Source: Desulfobacterales bacterium
GTDB lineage: Bacteria > Desulfobacterota > Desulfobacteria > Desulfobacterales > SURF-7
Assembly (NCBI GenBank): GCA_028277765.1
Contig: JANQFQ010000073.1
Coordinates: forward strand, 1 to 64,000
Direction: 5' to 3'
DNA length: 64,000 nucleotides
Part shown: one piece after another, positions 1 through 8,690 of the stretch
Position numbering within the stretch: the first letter of the stretch is position 1
How the letters are laid out: each line of letters begins with the position of its first letter
Program-made: the position numbers and the translations under genes
Notes under the pieces: model-generated
Told to the model about the DNA's origin: nothing
The model's database searches: none
The model's input: the letters and a program-made list of their open reading frames with translations, nothing else

Positions 1-1
1 T

Positions 2-994
2 CGCAGGTTTGTGCTACACTACGGAGACCTCACGGACGCAACCAACCTGATACGTATTATCCAGGAAGTTCAGCCGGATGAAATCTATAACCTTGGCGCG
101 CAGAGCCATGTGCAGGTTTCTTTTGAGGCGCCGGAATATACCGCAGACACAGACGCTCTGGGCGCCCTGAGACTTCTTGATGCGATACGGATGCTGGGTC
201 TTGAAAAAAAGACCAGATTTTATCAGGCATCTACGTCCGAGCTTTTTGGCAGGGTACAGGAAATGCCCCAGGATGAAAACACACCGTTTTATCCCCGATC
301 ACCCTACGCATGTGCTAAGCTCTTTGCTTACTGGTGTACGGTAAACTATCGGGAAGCGTATGATATGTATGCGTGTAATGGAATTCTGTTTAACCATGAA
401 TCACCCATACGGGGTGAAACATTTGTTACGCGCAAAATAACGCGGGCGGCTGCCAGGATCGCGCTTGGGCTCCAGGAAAGTCTTTATCTTGGCAACCTTG
501 ACGCCAAGCGTGACTGGGGACATGCAAAGGACTTTATCCGAGCACAATGGCTGATGCTCCAGCAGAAAGAGCCTGAAGATTTTGTGGTTGCCACCGGGAA
601 ACAACATTCAGTAAGGGAGTTTTGTGACAGGGCTTTTGCCGAAGTCGGTATTGATCTGAAATGGAAAGGTACAGGTATAAATGAGGAGGGAATCGTTGAG
701 AATTTCAGGCAGTCAGCACTTATTAAAAAGTTTATCAAGCATGTCCAGACGCCTGTGCTGAAAAAAGGGATGGTAATTATATCAGTAGATCCTACTTATT
801 TCCGGCCCACGGAAGTTGAAACCCTGCTAGGGAATTCTGAAAAGGCCCGAAAAAAGCTTGGATGGGAGCCAGAGGTTACATTTGAAAAGATGATACATGA
901 AATGGTTGTCTCTGATATTGAGGATGCTGTCCGTGATACGATCTGTCGAGACAGCGGTCTTTCGATTCCCGGCAGCTTAGAAGCAGACATGTAA
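2..994 (+). CDS. gmd: GDP-mannose 4,6-dehydratase, C-terminal part (5' end outside window)
   Basis: The reading frame is open from the first bases of the window, so the GTG at 11 is an internal valine and not a start; about 60 N-terminal residues with the Rossmann glycine motif lie outside. The visible part has the GMD signatures [25 protein letters not shown], the SDR pair YACAK (nt about 304-318) and [11 protein letters not shown]. The enzyme converts GDP-D-mannose to GDP-4-keto-6-deoxymannose in the cytoplasm. The fcl gene starts 1 nt after the stop, so the pair should make GDP-L-fucose. Family assignment is secure; GDP-rhamnose or perosamine use is possible, but the fcl neighbour argues for fucose. 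Confidence 0.95.
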   Translation, partial: RRFVLHYGDLTDATNLIRIIQEVQPDEIYNLGAQSHVQVSFEAPEYTADTDALGALRLLDAIRMLGLEKKTRFYQASTSELFGRVQEMPQDENTPFYPRSPYACAKLFAYWCTVNYREAYDMYACNGILFNHESPIRGETFVTRKITRAAARIALGLQESLYLGNLDAKRDWGHAKDFIRAQWLMLQQKEPEDFVVATGKQHSVREFCDRAFAEVGIDLKWKGTGINEEGIVENFRQSALIKKFIKHVQTPVLKKGMVIISVDPTYFRPTEVETLLGNSEKARKKLGWEPEVTFEKMIHEMVVSDIEDAVRDTICRDSGLSIPGSLEADM

Positions 995-995
995 T

Positions 996-1961
996 ATGGA
1001 TACGTCTTCACGGATATATATAGCGGGTCACAACGGTCTTGTGGGTTCGGCCCTAATGAGAAGGTTATCCAAAAGCGGTTATACCAATATTGTTACTCGG
1101 GAATTCCAGGACCTTGATTTGACCCGGCAGGCGGAAACAGAGGCGTTTTATAAAGAAGAAAAGCCTGAGTATGTTATCCTGGCTGCTGCTAAAGTGGGAG
1201 GGGTTCTGGCTAACAATACGTATCCCGCGGAGTTTATTTACCAGAATCTGGCCATCCAGACCAATGTCATCCAGGCTGCACATGAAAACAGTGTGAAACG
1301 GTTGCTGTTTCTCGGTTCTTCCTGCATTTATCCTAGAGAGTGCCCCCAGCCGATGAAGGAGGAACATCTCCTTACAGGCGTTCTTGAAACAACAAATGAA
1401 CCTTACGCGGTGGCTAAAATCGCTGGAATCAAGATGTGCCAGTCTTATAACCGCCAGTATAATACCCGTTATATGGCGGTTATGCCGACCAACCTTTACG
1501 GGATCAATGATAATTTTGATTTGAAGACAAGTCATGTGCTGCCCGCTTTGATTCGAAAGTTTCATGAGGCTAAAAACTCAGACACGAAAACGCATGTTGA
1601 CATATGGGGAACAGGTAAGCCTTTCAGGGAGTTTCTTCATGTTGATGATCTTGCGGACGCTTGTTTTTTTATCATGAATCTTGACGAAGATTCATATTCT
1701 GCAATGCTGACCAGCTTTGACGTGCCCCTGATCAATATCGGTTACGGCAAAGAGATATCGATTAAAGACCTGACATATCTGGTAAAGGATATTGTGGGAT
1801 TTAAAGGGGAGATAAAATTTGACACAACAAAGCCCGACGGCACTCCAAGGAAACTGCTTGATATTACCAGGCTGAAAGAACTTGGCTGGAAACCTAAAAT
1901 TTCATTAAAAGAGGGTATCAAGAATACTTATGAATGGTGCCTTAAAAATGCGATTTTTTAA
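996..1961 (+). CDS. fcl: GDP-L-fucose synthase
   Basis: This is an SDR of 321 residues, the usual length of the family. It begins with the NADP-binding motif GHNGLVGS and carries GSSCIYP, the Ser/Cys region of the active site near residues 108-110. The catalytic YxxxK pair sits at about Tyr137/Lys141 (YAVAK). The [10 protein letters not shown] and [11 protein letters not shown] segments are typical of GMER/WcaG. It performs 3,5-epimerisation and 4-reduction of GDP-4-keto-6-deoxymannose to GDP-L-fucose. It follows gmd by 1 nt and is surely co-translated. No strong terminator was seen after it, but a 476 nt repeat-rich gap follows. Confidence 0.95.
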   Translation: MDTSSRIYIAGHNGLVGSALMRRLSKSGYTNIVTREFQDLDLTRQAETEAFYKEEKPEYVILAAAKVGGVLANNTYPAEFIYQNLAIQTNVIQAAHENSVKRLLFLGSSCIYPRECPQPMKEEHLLTGVLETTNEPYAVAKIAGIKMCQSYNRQYNTRYMAVMPTNLYGINDNFDLKTSHVLPALIRKFHEAKNSDTKTHVDIWGTGKPFREFLHVDDLADACFFIMNLDEDSYSAMLTSFDVPLINIGYGKEISIKDLTYLVKDIVGFKGEIKFDTTKPDGTPRKLLDITRLKELGWKPKISLKEGIKNTYEWCLKNAIF

Positions 1962-2066
1962 TTTTATTTAAATCCTGGTCCTCTGGGCCATGTTACAAGA
2001 TATATTGAGAAAGACGATTTTTTTTACAAATTATGAAATTAAAACAATACTGTTAATCATATAATA

Positions 2067-2364
2067 TTCCCCCCTTGAGGGGGACAAAGGGGGGTGTAAG
2101 TTCTTGAGGATAAAATTAATTACTGGTGTTATGATGATGCATAATGCAAACACCCTCCTGCCACCCGGGGCTGTGTCACAATTAATTTCGTGCTCGCGCG
2201 CGAGACAACATTGTAGGTTGGGTTGAGCTGTTATGGCTTTGTTGGGTTAAAAAACGTAACCCAACCTACTGAATTGTATATATGCGAAAAATTGAATAGA
2301 AGCGAACCCAACATGATAGTTAGATGAAATAGGATTATGAAACAGCCTCCCCCTCAAGGGGGGA
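2067..2364. repeat. MITE-like segment with inverted end motifs
   Basis: The gap 1962-2437 has no credible ORF. Two copies of a C6-TTGA-G5 motif bracket about 300 nt: ATTCCCCCCTTGAGGGGGA near 2067-2085 and its reverse complement near 2347-2364. Each copy is itself a hairpin. The left copy is followed by a G-rich ACAAAGGGGGGTGT stretch. The layout resembles a small non-autonomous mobile element or a pair of intergenic repeat units. No transposase and no target-site duplication could be made out. Confidence 0.5.
2213..2269. repeat. 12-bp-arm stem-loop (GTAGGTTGGGTT / AACCCAACCTAC)
   Basis: The arms at 2213-2224 and 2258-2269 are perfectly complementary. The 33 nt between them contain a second GGGTTA/TAACCC pair that can fold alternatively. 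It lies inside the 2067-2364 segment and is not followed by a T-run, so it looks like an interspersed palindromic repeat and not an intrinsic terminator. Confidence 0.6.
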
Positions 2365-2437
2365 ATGAAAGAATAATACAAATTATATAATAAATTCTTC
2401 GTATTGAGCTTCCCGGCCTGAAGGACAATGACATACC

Positions 2438-4468
2438 TTGAAGCCTATTGATATAATATTCGTAAACTGTAATAGTACGGACCACCTGATTAAGTGCCTG
2501 GAAACAGTATACGCTTCCATTGAAGATCTCACATTAGAAATACTGGTGATTGATAACGGCTCATCTGATGGTGTGGACCGCATATCCTCTGAATTTTCTG
2601 AAGTATGCTTGAAAAAAAACAGTATTAATATCGGTTTTTCGCCGGCAGTAAACCAAGGACTGCTGCAGACAAGCTCACCTTATATTATGCTTTTAAATCC
2701 CGATGCCCGTGTTGAAAAAGGTTTTTTTAAAACAGTTCTTGAGTATATGGAAGAGAAGAAAGACGTCGGTATCCTTGGTCCCAAGGTATTAAATGATGAC
2801 GGCTCTGTGCAGGGATCAGCCAGGGTATTCCCAACACCCCTGAACGGGTTGTTTGGTCGCACCTCTATCCTTAGTAAACTTTTTCCAAATAACCGTTTTA
2901 CACGGCAAAACATCCTGACAAAATCAATTGACTGGGGTACACCTGCAGAGGTTGACTGGGTATCAGGCGCATGCATGGTTATCAGACGCAAAGCAATAGA
3001 AGATGTCGGTCCCATGGATGACAGCTATTTTATGTATTTTGAAGATGTGGACTGGTGCAGGCGGATGTGGCAGAAAGGATGGAAGGTTGTCTACTATCCC
3101 CTGGTCAGCATTGTTCACTATGTGGGTGGAAGCAGTGACAGGTTGCCGATACGGTCGGTATATGAATTCCACAAAAGCTGTTACCGGTTTTTTGTCATGA
3201 ATTCAAAATGGCCAAAAATATTGATGAGGCCATTTACAGCAGCTTGTTTATCCGCGCGTTTTTTAATGATTGCACTACTACGCTGTTTCCGTACAGTCCC
3301 CAAATTGCCGAAATCGAATAAACCCCGAATTCTTTTCTTTATTACTGAAGACTGGTATTTCTGGTCTCACCGCCTTCCCCTGGCAAGGGCGGCAAGAGAT
3401 TCCGGTTTTGAGGTGTTAATCGCCACCAGAGTGAATGAGTATGAGGAGCGGATCATCAATGAAGGTTTCAGGCTTATCCCGTTGCAGATGGACAGAAGGG
3501 GAAGAAACCCTTTAAAGGAGATTTCTTCGTTTGTTGAAATTGTTCGTATCTACAGGAGAGAAAAACCGGATATCGTGCACCATGTGACCATGAAACCGAT
3601 CCTGTACGGATCCTGGGCAGGTATGATTACTTGTATGCCTGCTGTGGTGAATGCCATTGCTGGGCTTGGATTTATTTTTGTGGCAAAGGGCTGGAAACTG
3701 TCCATTATGAGGCGCATCGCGCTGATGGCATATCGTACTGCGTTTTATCCAAAAAGGACCGTTGGAATATTTCAAAACCCGGAAAATATTAAATTCCTTG
3801 AAGATTTTAATGTTATTAAAGAAGAAAAGTCTGTGCTGATTCCCGGATCTGGTGTGGATATAAAGCGTTTTGTTTATGTGCCTGAAACCGACAGTGTTCC
3901 GACAATTGTGTTTGCAGCTCGGTTGATCTGGGAGAAGGGGGCTGGGGTATTTGCGGATGCAGCAAGAATTTTACAAGATAAGGGTTTTGACTTTAAGTTT
4001 ATTATTGTAGGCAAACCGGACTTCCAGAATCCGTCTTCGATTCCTGAAAAAACGATCAACCAGTGGCACAATGAAGGAGTCATCGAATGGAAGGGACATA
4101 TAGAAGATATGCCGGAGCTGTTATCCGAGGCACATCTTGTTGTTTTGCCGACAACATACGGTGAAGGGATACCAAAAATCCTAATAGAGGCGGCTGCATG
4201 CGGCCGTGCGATTGTGGCCACCGATATTCCTGGATGCCGTGAGATCGTTCGGGACGGTGAAAACGGCATATTAGTACCACCCCATTCTCCTGAGGCGGTT
4301 GCCGAAGCCGTGAAAAAGCTTATAGACGATCCACTGCTACGGAAACATATGGGGAAAAAAGGCCGTGAGATGATTGAAACCGAGTTTTCGGAAGAGATTA
4401 TTGTTGCCCAGACCATGATGGTATATGAAAACCTGCTGGTCAAAAAGACAAAGACAAACGGCGAATAA
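2438..4468 (+). CDS. Bifunctional GT2-GT4 glycosyltransferase fusion
   Basis: Two complete glycosyltransferase domains are joined in 676 residues. Residues about 1-280 are a GT-A, rhamnosyltransferase-like GT2 domain (DIIFVNCNSTD, VIDNGSSDG, NIGFSPAVNQG, LNPDARV, YFMYFEDVDWCRRM). Residues about 290-676 are a GT-B, GT4 domain with an EGIPKILIE E-x7-E motif at residues 576-584. The start is a TTG: an in-frame stop lies at 2429-2431, TTG 2438 is the first start codon after it, and AAGGA (2421-2425) lies 12 nt upstream. It probably adds two consecutive sugars in the cytoplasm. The stop overlaps the next start by 1 nt. Acceptor and donors cannot be read from sequence. Confidence 0.85.
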   Translation: MKPIDIIFVNCNSTDHLIKCLETVYASIEDLTLEILVIDNGSSDGVDRISSEFSEVCLKKNSINIGFSPAVNQGLLQTSSPYIMLLNPDARVEKGFFKTVLEYMEEKKDVGILGPKVLNDDGSVQGSARVFPTPLNGLFGRTSILSKLFPNNRFTRQNILTKSIDWGTPAEVDWVSGACMVIRRKAIEDVGPMDDSYFMYFEDVDWCRRMWQKGWKVVYYPLVSIVHYVGGSSDRLPIRSVYEFHKSCYRFFVMNSKWPKILMRPFTAACLSARFLMIALLRCFRTVPKLPKSNKPRILFFITEDWYFWSHRLPLARAARDSGFEVLIATRVNEYEERIINEGFRLIPLQMDRRGRNPLKEISSFVEIVRIYRREKPDIVHHVTMKPILYGSWAGMITCMPAVVNAIAGLGFIFVAKGWKLSIMRRIALMAYRTAFYPKRTVGIFQNPENIKFLEDFNVIKEEKSVLIPGSGVDIKRFVYVPETDSVPTIVFAARLIWEKGAGVFADAARILQDKGFDFKFIIVGKPDFQNPSSIPEKTINQWHNEGVIEWKGHIEDMPELLSEAHLVVLPTTYGEGIPKILIEAAACGRAIVATDIPGCREIVRDGENGILVPPHSPEAVAEAVKKLIDDPLLRKHMGKKGREMIETEFSEEIIVAQTMMVYENLLVKKTKTNGE

Positions 4469-5430
4469 TGAAAAAAGTATTGATAACAGGTGCTGCCGGT
4501 TTTATAGGAAGTGCATTATGTGATGTACTGAAAAAGGATTTCAGTATCATTGGGATGGATAACTTGACTAAGCCGCCGGCATGCGGTGCGGTTTGGGAAC
4601 AGGCAGATATTACAGATGACGCGGCAGTGGACCGCATCTGCCGAGAGCATATGCCTGATACAGTTGTACATTGCGCGGGCATTGCACATCAAAAGGTCGG
4701 GGCAGTTGATGTTAATTCCTATATGAGAATAAATAGTAAGGCGACTGAGTATTTGGCAAAAGCTGTGTTTAACAGTAATTCAAATGCACGTTTTATATTT
4801 CTGTCTTCGATATGCGTATATGGCGAGACAGACTTAGAGATGCCTGTATCTGAAGAGGCAGAATGCAGGCCCTCGAGCGATTATGCTAAGAGTAAACTTG
4901 ACGCTGAAAAGCGGCTCGATGCTTTAAGTAGCGGGTCTTCTGAAAAAAAGACGGTTATCCTTCGACTGGCCCCGGTTTACGGCAAGGAGTGGAGTTTGAA
5001 TCTTGATCGGAGAATTCTGATGCCCCGGAGACTGGGGTATGTGAAGTTCGGTAACGGCCAACAGCGGATGTCTGCATTGGCAAGGGGAAACCTTGTTGAG
5101 TTTATTGTTTACCTTTTGACACAGGAACCTGGAAGAAGTAACGGAAATACGATAATAAATGTGTGTGATACTGATGCATACACTTTCAATAGGATGATAC
5201 ATGTATACAGGGCTTCAGGTCGCCATCCTTCAGGTCCTGTGGTCAGGATCCCCTTATGGACGGTATTCCTGGCAACACGGATAGCAGGATTAGTGTTTTA
5301 CGGGAAGCGGGGATGGCTCCATTCATGTTATGACAAGCTGGCGTCAAGCCTTGTTTTTGACAACACACGGATGCTGGCAACAGGATTTAAACCAATACAT
5401 TCACTTGAATCGGTTTTCAAGCTTGAATAA
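4468..5430 (+). CDS. NAD-dependent epimerase/dehydratase (WbpV/WreQ-like SDR)
   Basis: An extended SDR of 320 residues with GAAGFIGS at residues 7-14, the active-site segment SSICVYG, and YAKSK giving Tyr139/Lys143. It overlaps the preceding glycosyltransferase by 1 nt and lies 15 nt before a WbpL-type priming transferase. In other O-antigen loci the SDR paired with such a transferase acts as a UDP-4-keto-6-deoxy-HexNAc reductase or as a UDP-sugar 4-epimerase that supplies the first sugar. That role is inferred from position. The exact reaction is not settled by the motifs. Confidence 0.8.
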   Translation: MKKVLITGAAGFIGSALCDVLKKDFSIIGMDNLTKPPACGAVWEQADITDDAAVDRICREHMPDTVVHCAGIAHQKVGAVDVNSYMRINSKATEYLAKAVFNSNSNARFIFLSSICVYGETDLEMPVSEEAECRPSSDYAKSKLDAEKRLDALSSGSSEKKTVILRLAPVYGKEWSLNLDRRILMPRRLGYVKFGNGQQRMSALARGNLVEFIVYLLTQEPGRSNGNTIINVCDTDAYTFNRMIHVYRASGRHPSGPVVRIPLWTVFLATRIAGLVFYGKRGWLHSCYDKLASSLVFDNTRMLATGFKPIHSLESVFKLE

Positions 5431-5445
5431 AGAGATCGTTTAATA

Positions 5446-6462
5446 ATGTCAAATTCTATACTATATATTGTCTGTGCAGCACTTGGAGCAATAGGGGCCT
5501 TCAGTATCTATAGGTGCGGCAGCCATCTTGGCCTCGTGGATCAGCCGAACTCCCGGAGTTCCCACAGTATTCCTGTACCAAAAGGGGGTGGCGCAGGTAT
5601 ACTTGCCGCATTTATCCTGACATCCCTGGTTTATAAAATAAATATGAGCTTCTGGGTACCGGCGGTTGTGATTTCATTCATCAGTTTTTTTGGCGACAAG
5701 TACGATATCCCACCAAAGCTTCGACTAGTGTTCCAGTTCGCTGCGTCACTTGTGTTTATCTGGCCTTTGTGTGTTTCATATGCTGCCTGTGCTTCTTGTT
5801 TTTTTATTCCGGTTGTACTAGGCGTTGTATTATGTGTTTTTATTACCGGCACGGCCAACTTTTATAACTTCATGGATGGTATCAACGGAATCGCGGGTGT
5901 TACCGGTATTGTAGGCTTCAGCCTCTTAGCAGTCTATGCTTACCAGTTTAACAATGATCCCTTGTTTTGTTCAGTATGCATCTGTGTAACCCTGGCCTGT
6001 GCTGGTTTTCTCCCTTTTAATATGCCCAAGGCCAAGGTTTTCATGGGTGATGTGGGGAGCATCCTGCTAGGTTTTGTCTTTGCGTGCATCGTCATTATGA
6101 TGTCAAAAAATGTTTATGATTTTATTTGCCTATCCTCTTTCCTATTTATGTTTTACGCAGACGAATTAACGACAATGGCCATCCGTATATATGACCGTGA
6201 GAGGCTTACAAAAGCCCATCGCCGGCATCTTTACCAGCATCTGGCCAATGAACTCGGGTTCCCGCACTGGAAAGTATCGGTGGGTTTCGGTTTAGTGCAG
6301 CTTATCGTGGGGATCAGTATTTTAGCGACCAGGGGCTATAGTGATGTTGGCATGATACTGCTTTTGGTTTTTTATAGTATCTGTTTTACGGCGATCTCTT
6401 ATGCTGTCAGGAAAAATCTGGAAAAGGGAGTTTCGTCCGCTAATAACGCGAATATACGCTAA
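5446..6462 (+). CDS. Undecaprenyl-phosphate HexNAc-1-phosphate transferase (WecA/WbpL-like)
   Basis: A polytopic membrane protein of the MraY/WecA family, 338 residues with about ten hydrophobic helices. Visible signatures are HSIPVPKGGG near the N-terminus, N138-FYNFMDG-145 (Mg-binding DG), FNMPKAKVFMGDVGS, and the cytoplasmic HRRHLYQH motif. It transfers a HexNAc-1-phosphate from a UDP-sugar to undecaprenyl phosphate and so starts repeat-unit synthesis at the inner membrane. The WbpL-like length and the SDR partner suggest FucNAc, QuiNAc or GlcNAc as first sugar. The gene ends the first polysaccharide block. A fresh promoter follows at 6513. Confidence 0.92.
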   Translation: MSNSILYIVCAALGAIGAFSIYRCGSHLGLVDQPNSRSSHSIPVPKGGGAGILAAFILTSLVYKINMSFWVPAVVISFISFFGDKYDIPPKLRLVFQFAASLVFIWPLCVSYAACASCFFIPVVLGVVLCVFITGTANFYNFMDGINGIAGVTGIVGFSLLAVYAYQFNNDPLFCSVCICVTLACAGFLPFNMPKAKVFMGDVGSILLGFVFACIVIMMSKNVYDFICLSSFLFMFYADELTTMAIRIYDRERLTKAHRRHLYQHLANELGFPHWKVSVGFGLVQLIVGISILATRGYSDVGMILLLVFYSICFTAISYAVRKNLEKGVSSANNANIR

Positions 6463-6512
6463 GAAAATAAGTCATCGATAGTTAATACTATTATATTTAT
6501 TTTATTTTTGAG

Positions 6513-6540
6513 TTGACACAGGGCTAGTCTGGAATGTAAT
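6513..6540 (+). promoter_or_regulatory. Sigma70-type promoter candidate
   Basis: TTGACA at 6513-6518, a 16-nt spacer, and TGTAAT at 6535-6540 (5 of 6 matches to TATAAT). It lies about 80 nt upstream of the lipoprotein gene at 6622 in an AT-rich gap of 159 nt. It fits a transcription unit covering the two lipoproteins and the secreted protein. Confidence 0.55.
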
Positions 6541-6621
6541 AGTAACATAATCCGACTACATAATAGGCTAAATCCAAAATAACAGATCTTTGTAAAAGAG
6601 GATTTGTTCAAGGAGGAATTA

Positions 6622-7068
6622 ATGAAAATGCGTTACCTGCTTTTATTCTTTATGTTTATTGCCCTGTCCGGCTGTACACACTTTTATTCGTATGGTCAAA
6701 AGGATATAACCGATTCAGATAAAATTAAAACAGGCGTTTCGACTAAAGAAGATGTACTTGAACTTTTTGGGAAACCCCAGGACGTCCTTCATATTGATGA
6801 TGGAACACAGATTTTCATGTATGAATATGTTAACAATACGTTTAAAGACGCTACATTTATCAGCCAGGCAACAAAGCGGCTGATCATTAAATTCGATGAA
6901 AAGGCTGTTATCAAGGATAAGAAATTCGATGAAATGTACACAGAGATACCTATGGATTACCGTAGCGGTCCTTATTATATGATAACGACTGAAGGAATAA
7001 GTGAAGAAAAAAAGGAAGCAGCTGAAAAGATTGAAAAAGAAAAACCAGATATTGTTGGAAAAAAATGA
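6622..7068 (+). CDS. BamE/SmpA-like lipoprotein
   Basis: The start is set at ATG 6622 because AGGAGG (6611-6616) sits 5 nt upstream; a longer frame from TTG 6604 would run through that ribosome site. A short signal peptide ends in the lipobox LSGC (IALSGCTH). The mature part has the SmpA/OmlA/BamE pattern: I-x-G-V-S-T-KEDV-x-x-LFGKPQDV, then a strand-rich region with YEY and LIIKFDE. Proteins with this fold sit on the inner face of the outer membrane; BamE itself helps outer-membrane protein assembly. A second member of the family overlaps its 3' end, so this is more likely an accessory paralogue than BamE proper. Confidence 0.8.
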   Translation: MKMRYLLLFFMFIALSGCTHFYSYGQKDITDSDKIKTGVSTKEDVLELFGKPQDVLHIDDGTQIFMYEYVNNTFKDATFISQATKRLIIKFDEKAVIKDKKFDEMYTEIPMDYRSGPYYMITTEGISEEKKEAAEKIEKEKPDIVGKK

Positions 7069-7661
7069 TGTCATTCTCAATGAGCAGTGTAAAAGCGGTT
7101 ATCATGAAACAGGCTGGTATTCTCCTGATTGTTTTGCTGTGTCTTACCGGATGCGCCCATGTAGACCATTATGGAATGCAAGATATCCCAACGAAGTATA
7201 AAGAAATCAAAGAAGGAGAGTCGACAGCTAAGCAAGTAATTACTATAATGGGCCGACCGCAGGAAGTAATCCATTATCATAATAGCCAACACCTCTATTT
7301 TTATGAAAATGTCACCAATACCTATGGAAAGAGAGGGGTATTTAAGGGACGTGAGAACCAACGCCTCTTGGTTGTTTTTGACGGGAATGATTTGGTCGTT
7401 GATGTGCGGTATGATGAGATATTTTCAGACAAACTGTACCCGGAACCTCCGAAAAACATTTCTAAAAATTACGCAAATAATGCTAACCAGCGTCTAATGA
7501 GACAGTCACAAACAAGACTGAAAAATATAATAAACAATCATCACCAGCAGACGTTTAGGCAGCAGCAGAATTTTTTTCACCGGCAACGGCAGACATATCA
7601 TCGTAACACGACTCTTTCACCAACCAGGTCTTACAGAACTTCTCCTCACAAAACGTATTAA
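7065..7661 (+). CDS. Second BamE/SmpA-like lipoprotein with Gln/His/Arg-rich tail
   Basis: The frame opens at ATG 7065, overlapping the previous stop by 4 nt. An ATG at 7104 would give a cleaner 17-residue lipoprotein signal (MKQAGILLIVLLCLTGC) and may be the true start; neither has a strong ribosome site. The lipobox is LTGC. The SmpA-like core (EGESTAKQVITIMGRPQEV, YFYENVTNTYG, LLVVFDGNDLVVD) parallels the preceding gene, so the two are tandem paralogues. From about residue 145 the tail is low-complexity, rich in Gln, His, Arg and Asn, and unlike anything in the first copy. Function unknown; location probably outer-membrane inner leaflet. Confidence 0.75.
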   Translation: MMSFSMSSVKAVIMKQAGILLIVLLCLTGCAHVDHYGMQDIPTKYKEIKEGESTAKQVITIMGRPQEVIHYHNSQHLYFYENVTNTYGKRGVFKGRENQRLLVVFDGNDLVVDVRYDEIFSDKLYPEPPKNISKNYANNANQRLMRQSQTRLKNIINNHHQQTFRQQQNFFHRQRQTYHRNTTLSPTRSYRTSPHKTY

Positions 7662-7701
7662 TGTATACGACGAAAAAAGAGGAAATAAAAAGGAGATAAC
7701 A

Positions 7702-8583
7702 ATGAGAATGCATAAACTAATGATTTGGATTTGTACGGCAGCTATTCTAGCAGGTTCCCCGGTTTTCGCAAAGGACTATGAGATCCGCCTGACACGGCCG
7801 TATAAAGTAGGCCAGTCGTACGAGATTAAAAAAACTGGCCATCTAATTGAGCAACAGAAAATGGTCGCACAGCAGCGAATTTTAAAGGATGAAAAGTCGT
7901 CCCTTTTTGCGACGTTGGAAGGGACAGTTACAGTCTTGAAAGTGGATGAAATTCATCAGGGAATCGAGTATAAACTGATAGTCGCTGAGTGCCGTAAAAG
8001 AATCAACGAAAACAAAAATGAGGAAGAGGTGCTGCCAAAGGGCACACAAGTCCTAGTGAATAAGGATGAGTTCTTGGTTGAAGGAAAGAACGTTCCCGAG
8101 GACATTGAAAAGGTCCTGGGTCTTTTCTTTTTCATCCCCAGTTCAAAGGTAACGGACGATGATGTATTCGGCACAAAAGACCGTAAGAAGGTGGGAGAGA
8201 CATGGGCTGCCAACAGTGCAGCAGCAGCCAAAGACCTTGATGCTGACAGCGTAATAGTTGACAAAAAAAATATTAAAGGGAACATGACGTTAAAGAAGGT
8301 GGCTGTGGTTAACAAGATAAAATGTCTTCATATAAGCGGCAATATGGAAATAAACAATATTGAAATGTCTTTACCGCAAGGAATGACTCTTGAGAAAACA
8401 AGTATGTCTGCTTTGTTTTCAGGTGATTTTCCGATCGACACTTCTATTGGTCGTCTGTCTGAACAAATGAATATGAAACTGGAAATAGTTTCCAGGGGAA
8501 AACCATCACCTGACGCACCGGAGATCACGATGACCGTGAAGACAGAGAAGGTCACTTCATCAAAATATAACTATCTGAAATAG
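7702..8583 (+). CDS. Secreted protein of unknown function
   Basis: ATG 7702 is preceded by AAGGAG at 7690-7695. The signal peptide has a basic N-terminus, a hydrophobic core and a cleavage site after PVFA (about residue 23). The remaining 270 residues are Lys/Glu-rich with alternating hydrophobic positions, suggesting a beta-rich periplasmic or exported domain. I recognise no family. It lies 40 nt after the lipoprotein pair and probably belongs to the same transcript. A strong stem-loop begins 3 nt after its stop. Confidence 0.7.
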   Translation: MRMHKLMIWICTAAILAGSPVFAKDYEIRLTRPYKVGQSYEIKKTGHLIEQQKMVAQQRILKDEKSSLFATLEGTVTVLKVDEIHQGIEYKLIVAECRKRINENKNEEEVLPKGTQVLVNKDEFLVEGKNVPEDIEKVLGLFFFIPSSKVTDDDVFGTKDRKKVGETWAANSAAAAKDLDADSVIVDKKNIKGNMTLKKVAVVNKIKCLHISGNMEINNIEMSLPQGMTLEKTSMSALFSGDFPIDTSIGRLSEQMNMKLEIVSRGKPSPDAPEITMTVKTEKVTSSKYNYLK

Positions 8584-8585
8584 TA

Positions 8586-8659
8586 GTAGGGTGGGCTGTG
8601 CCCACCAAATATTCAGCATACCTTATTGAGCAGTAGCTGGTGGGCACAGCCCATCCTAC
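8586..8659. terminator. 22-bp stem-loop between convergent genes
   Basis: Arms 8586-8607 and 8638-8659 pair at 21 of 22 positions (GTAGGGTGGGCTGTGCCCACCA and its near-complement) around a 30-nt loop. It lies between the secreted-protein gene and the oppositely oriented permease gene, so it may stop transcription from both sides. There is no T-run, and each arm contains its own smaller palindrome, so an interspersed-repeat origin is equally likely. Confidence 0.6.
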
Positions 8660-8690
8660 ATTTTATTGTCTGTTATAAATGGATTGTCAA

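Noticed and set aside
1065-1565. 166-codon minus-strand ORF opposite fcl
   Set aside because: It lies wholly within a gene with complete family signatures; its own translation shows no recognisable domain.
3874-4443. 189-codon minus-strand ORF opposite the GT4 half of the fusion
   Set aside because: Shadow of the real gene; Ser/Ile-rich without any motif.
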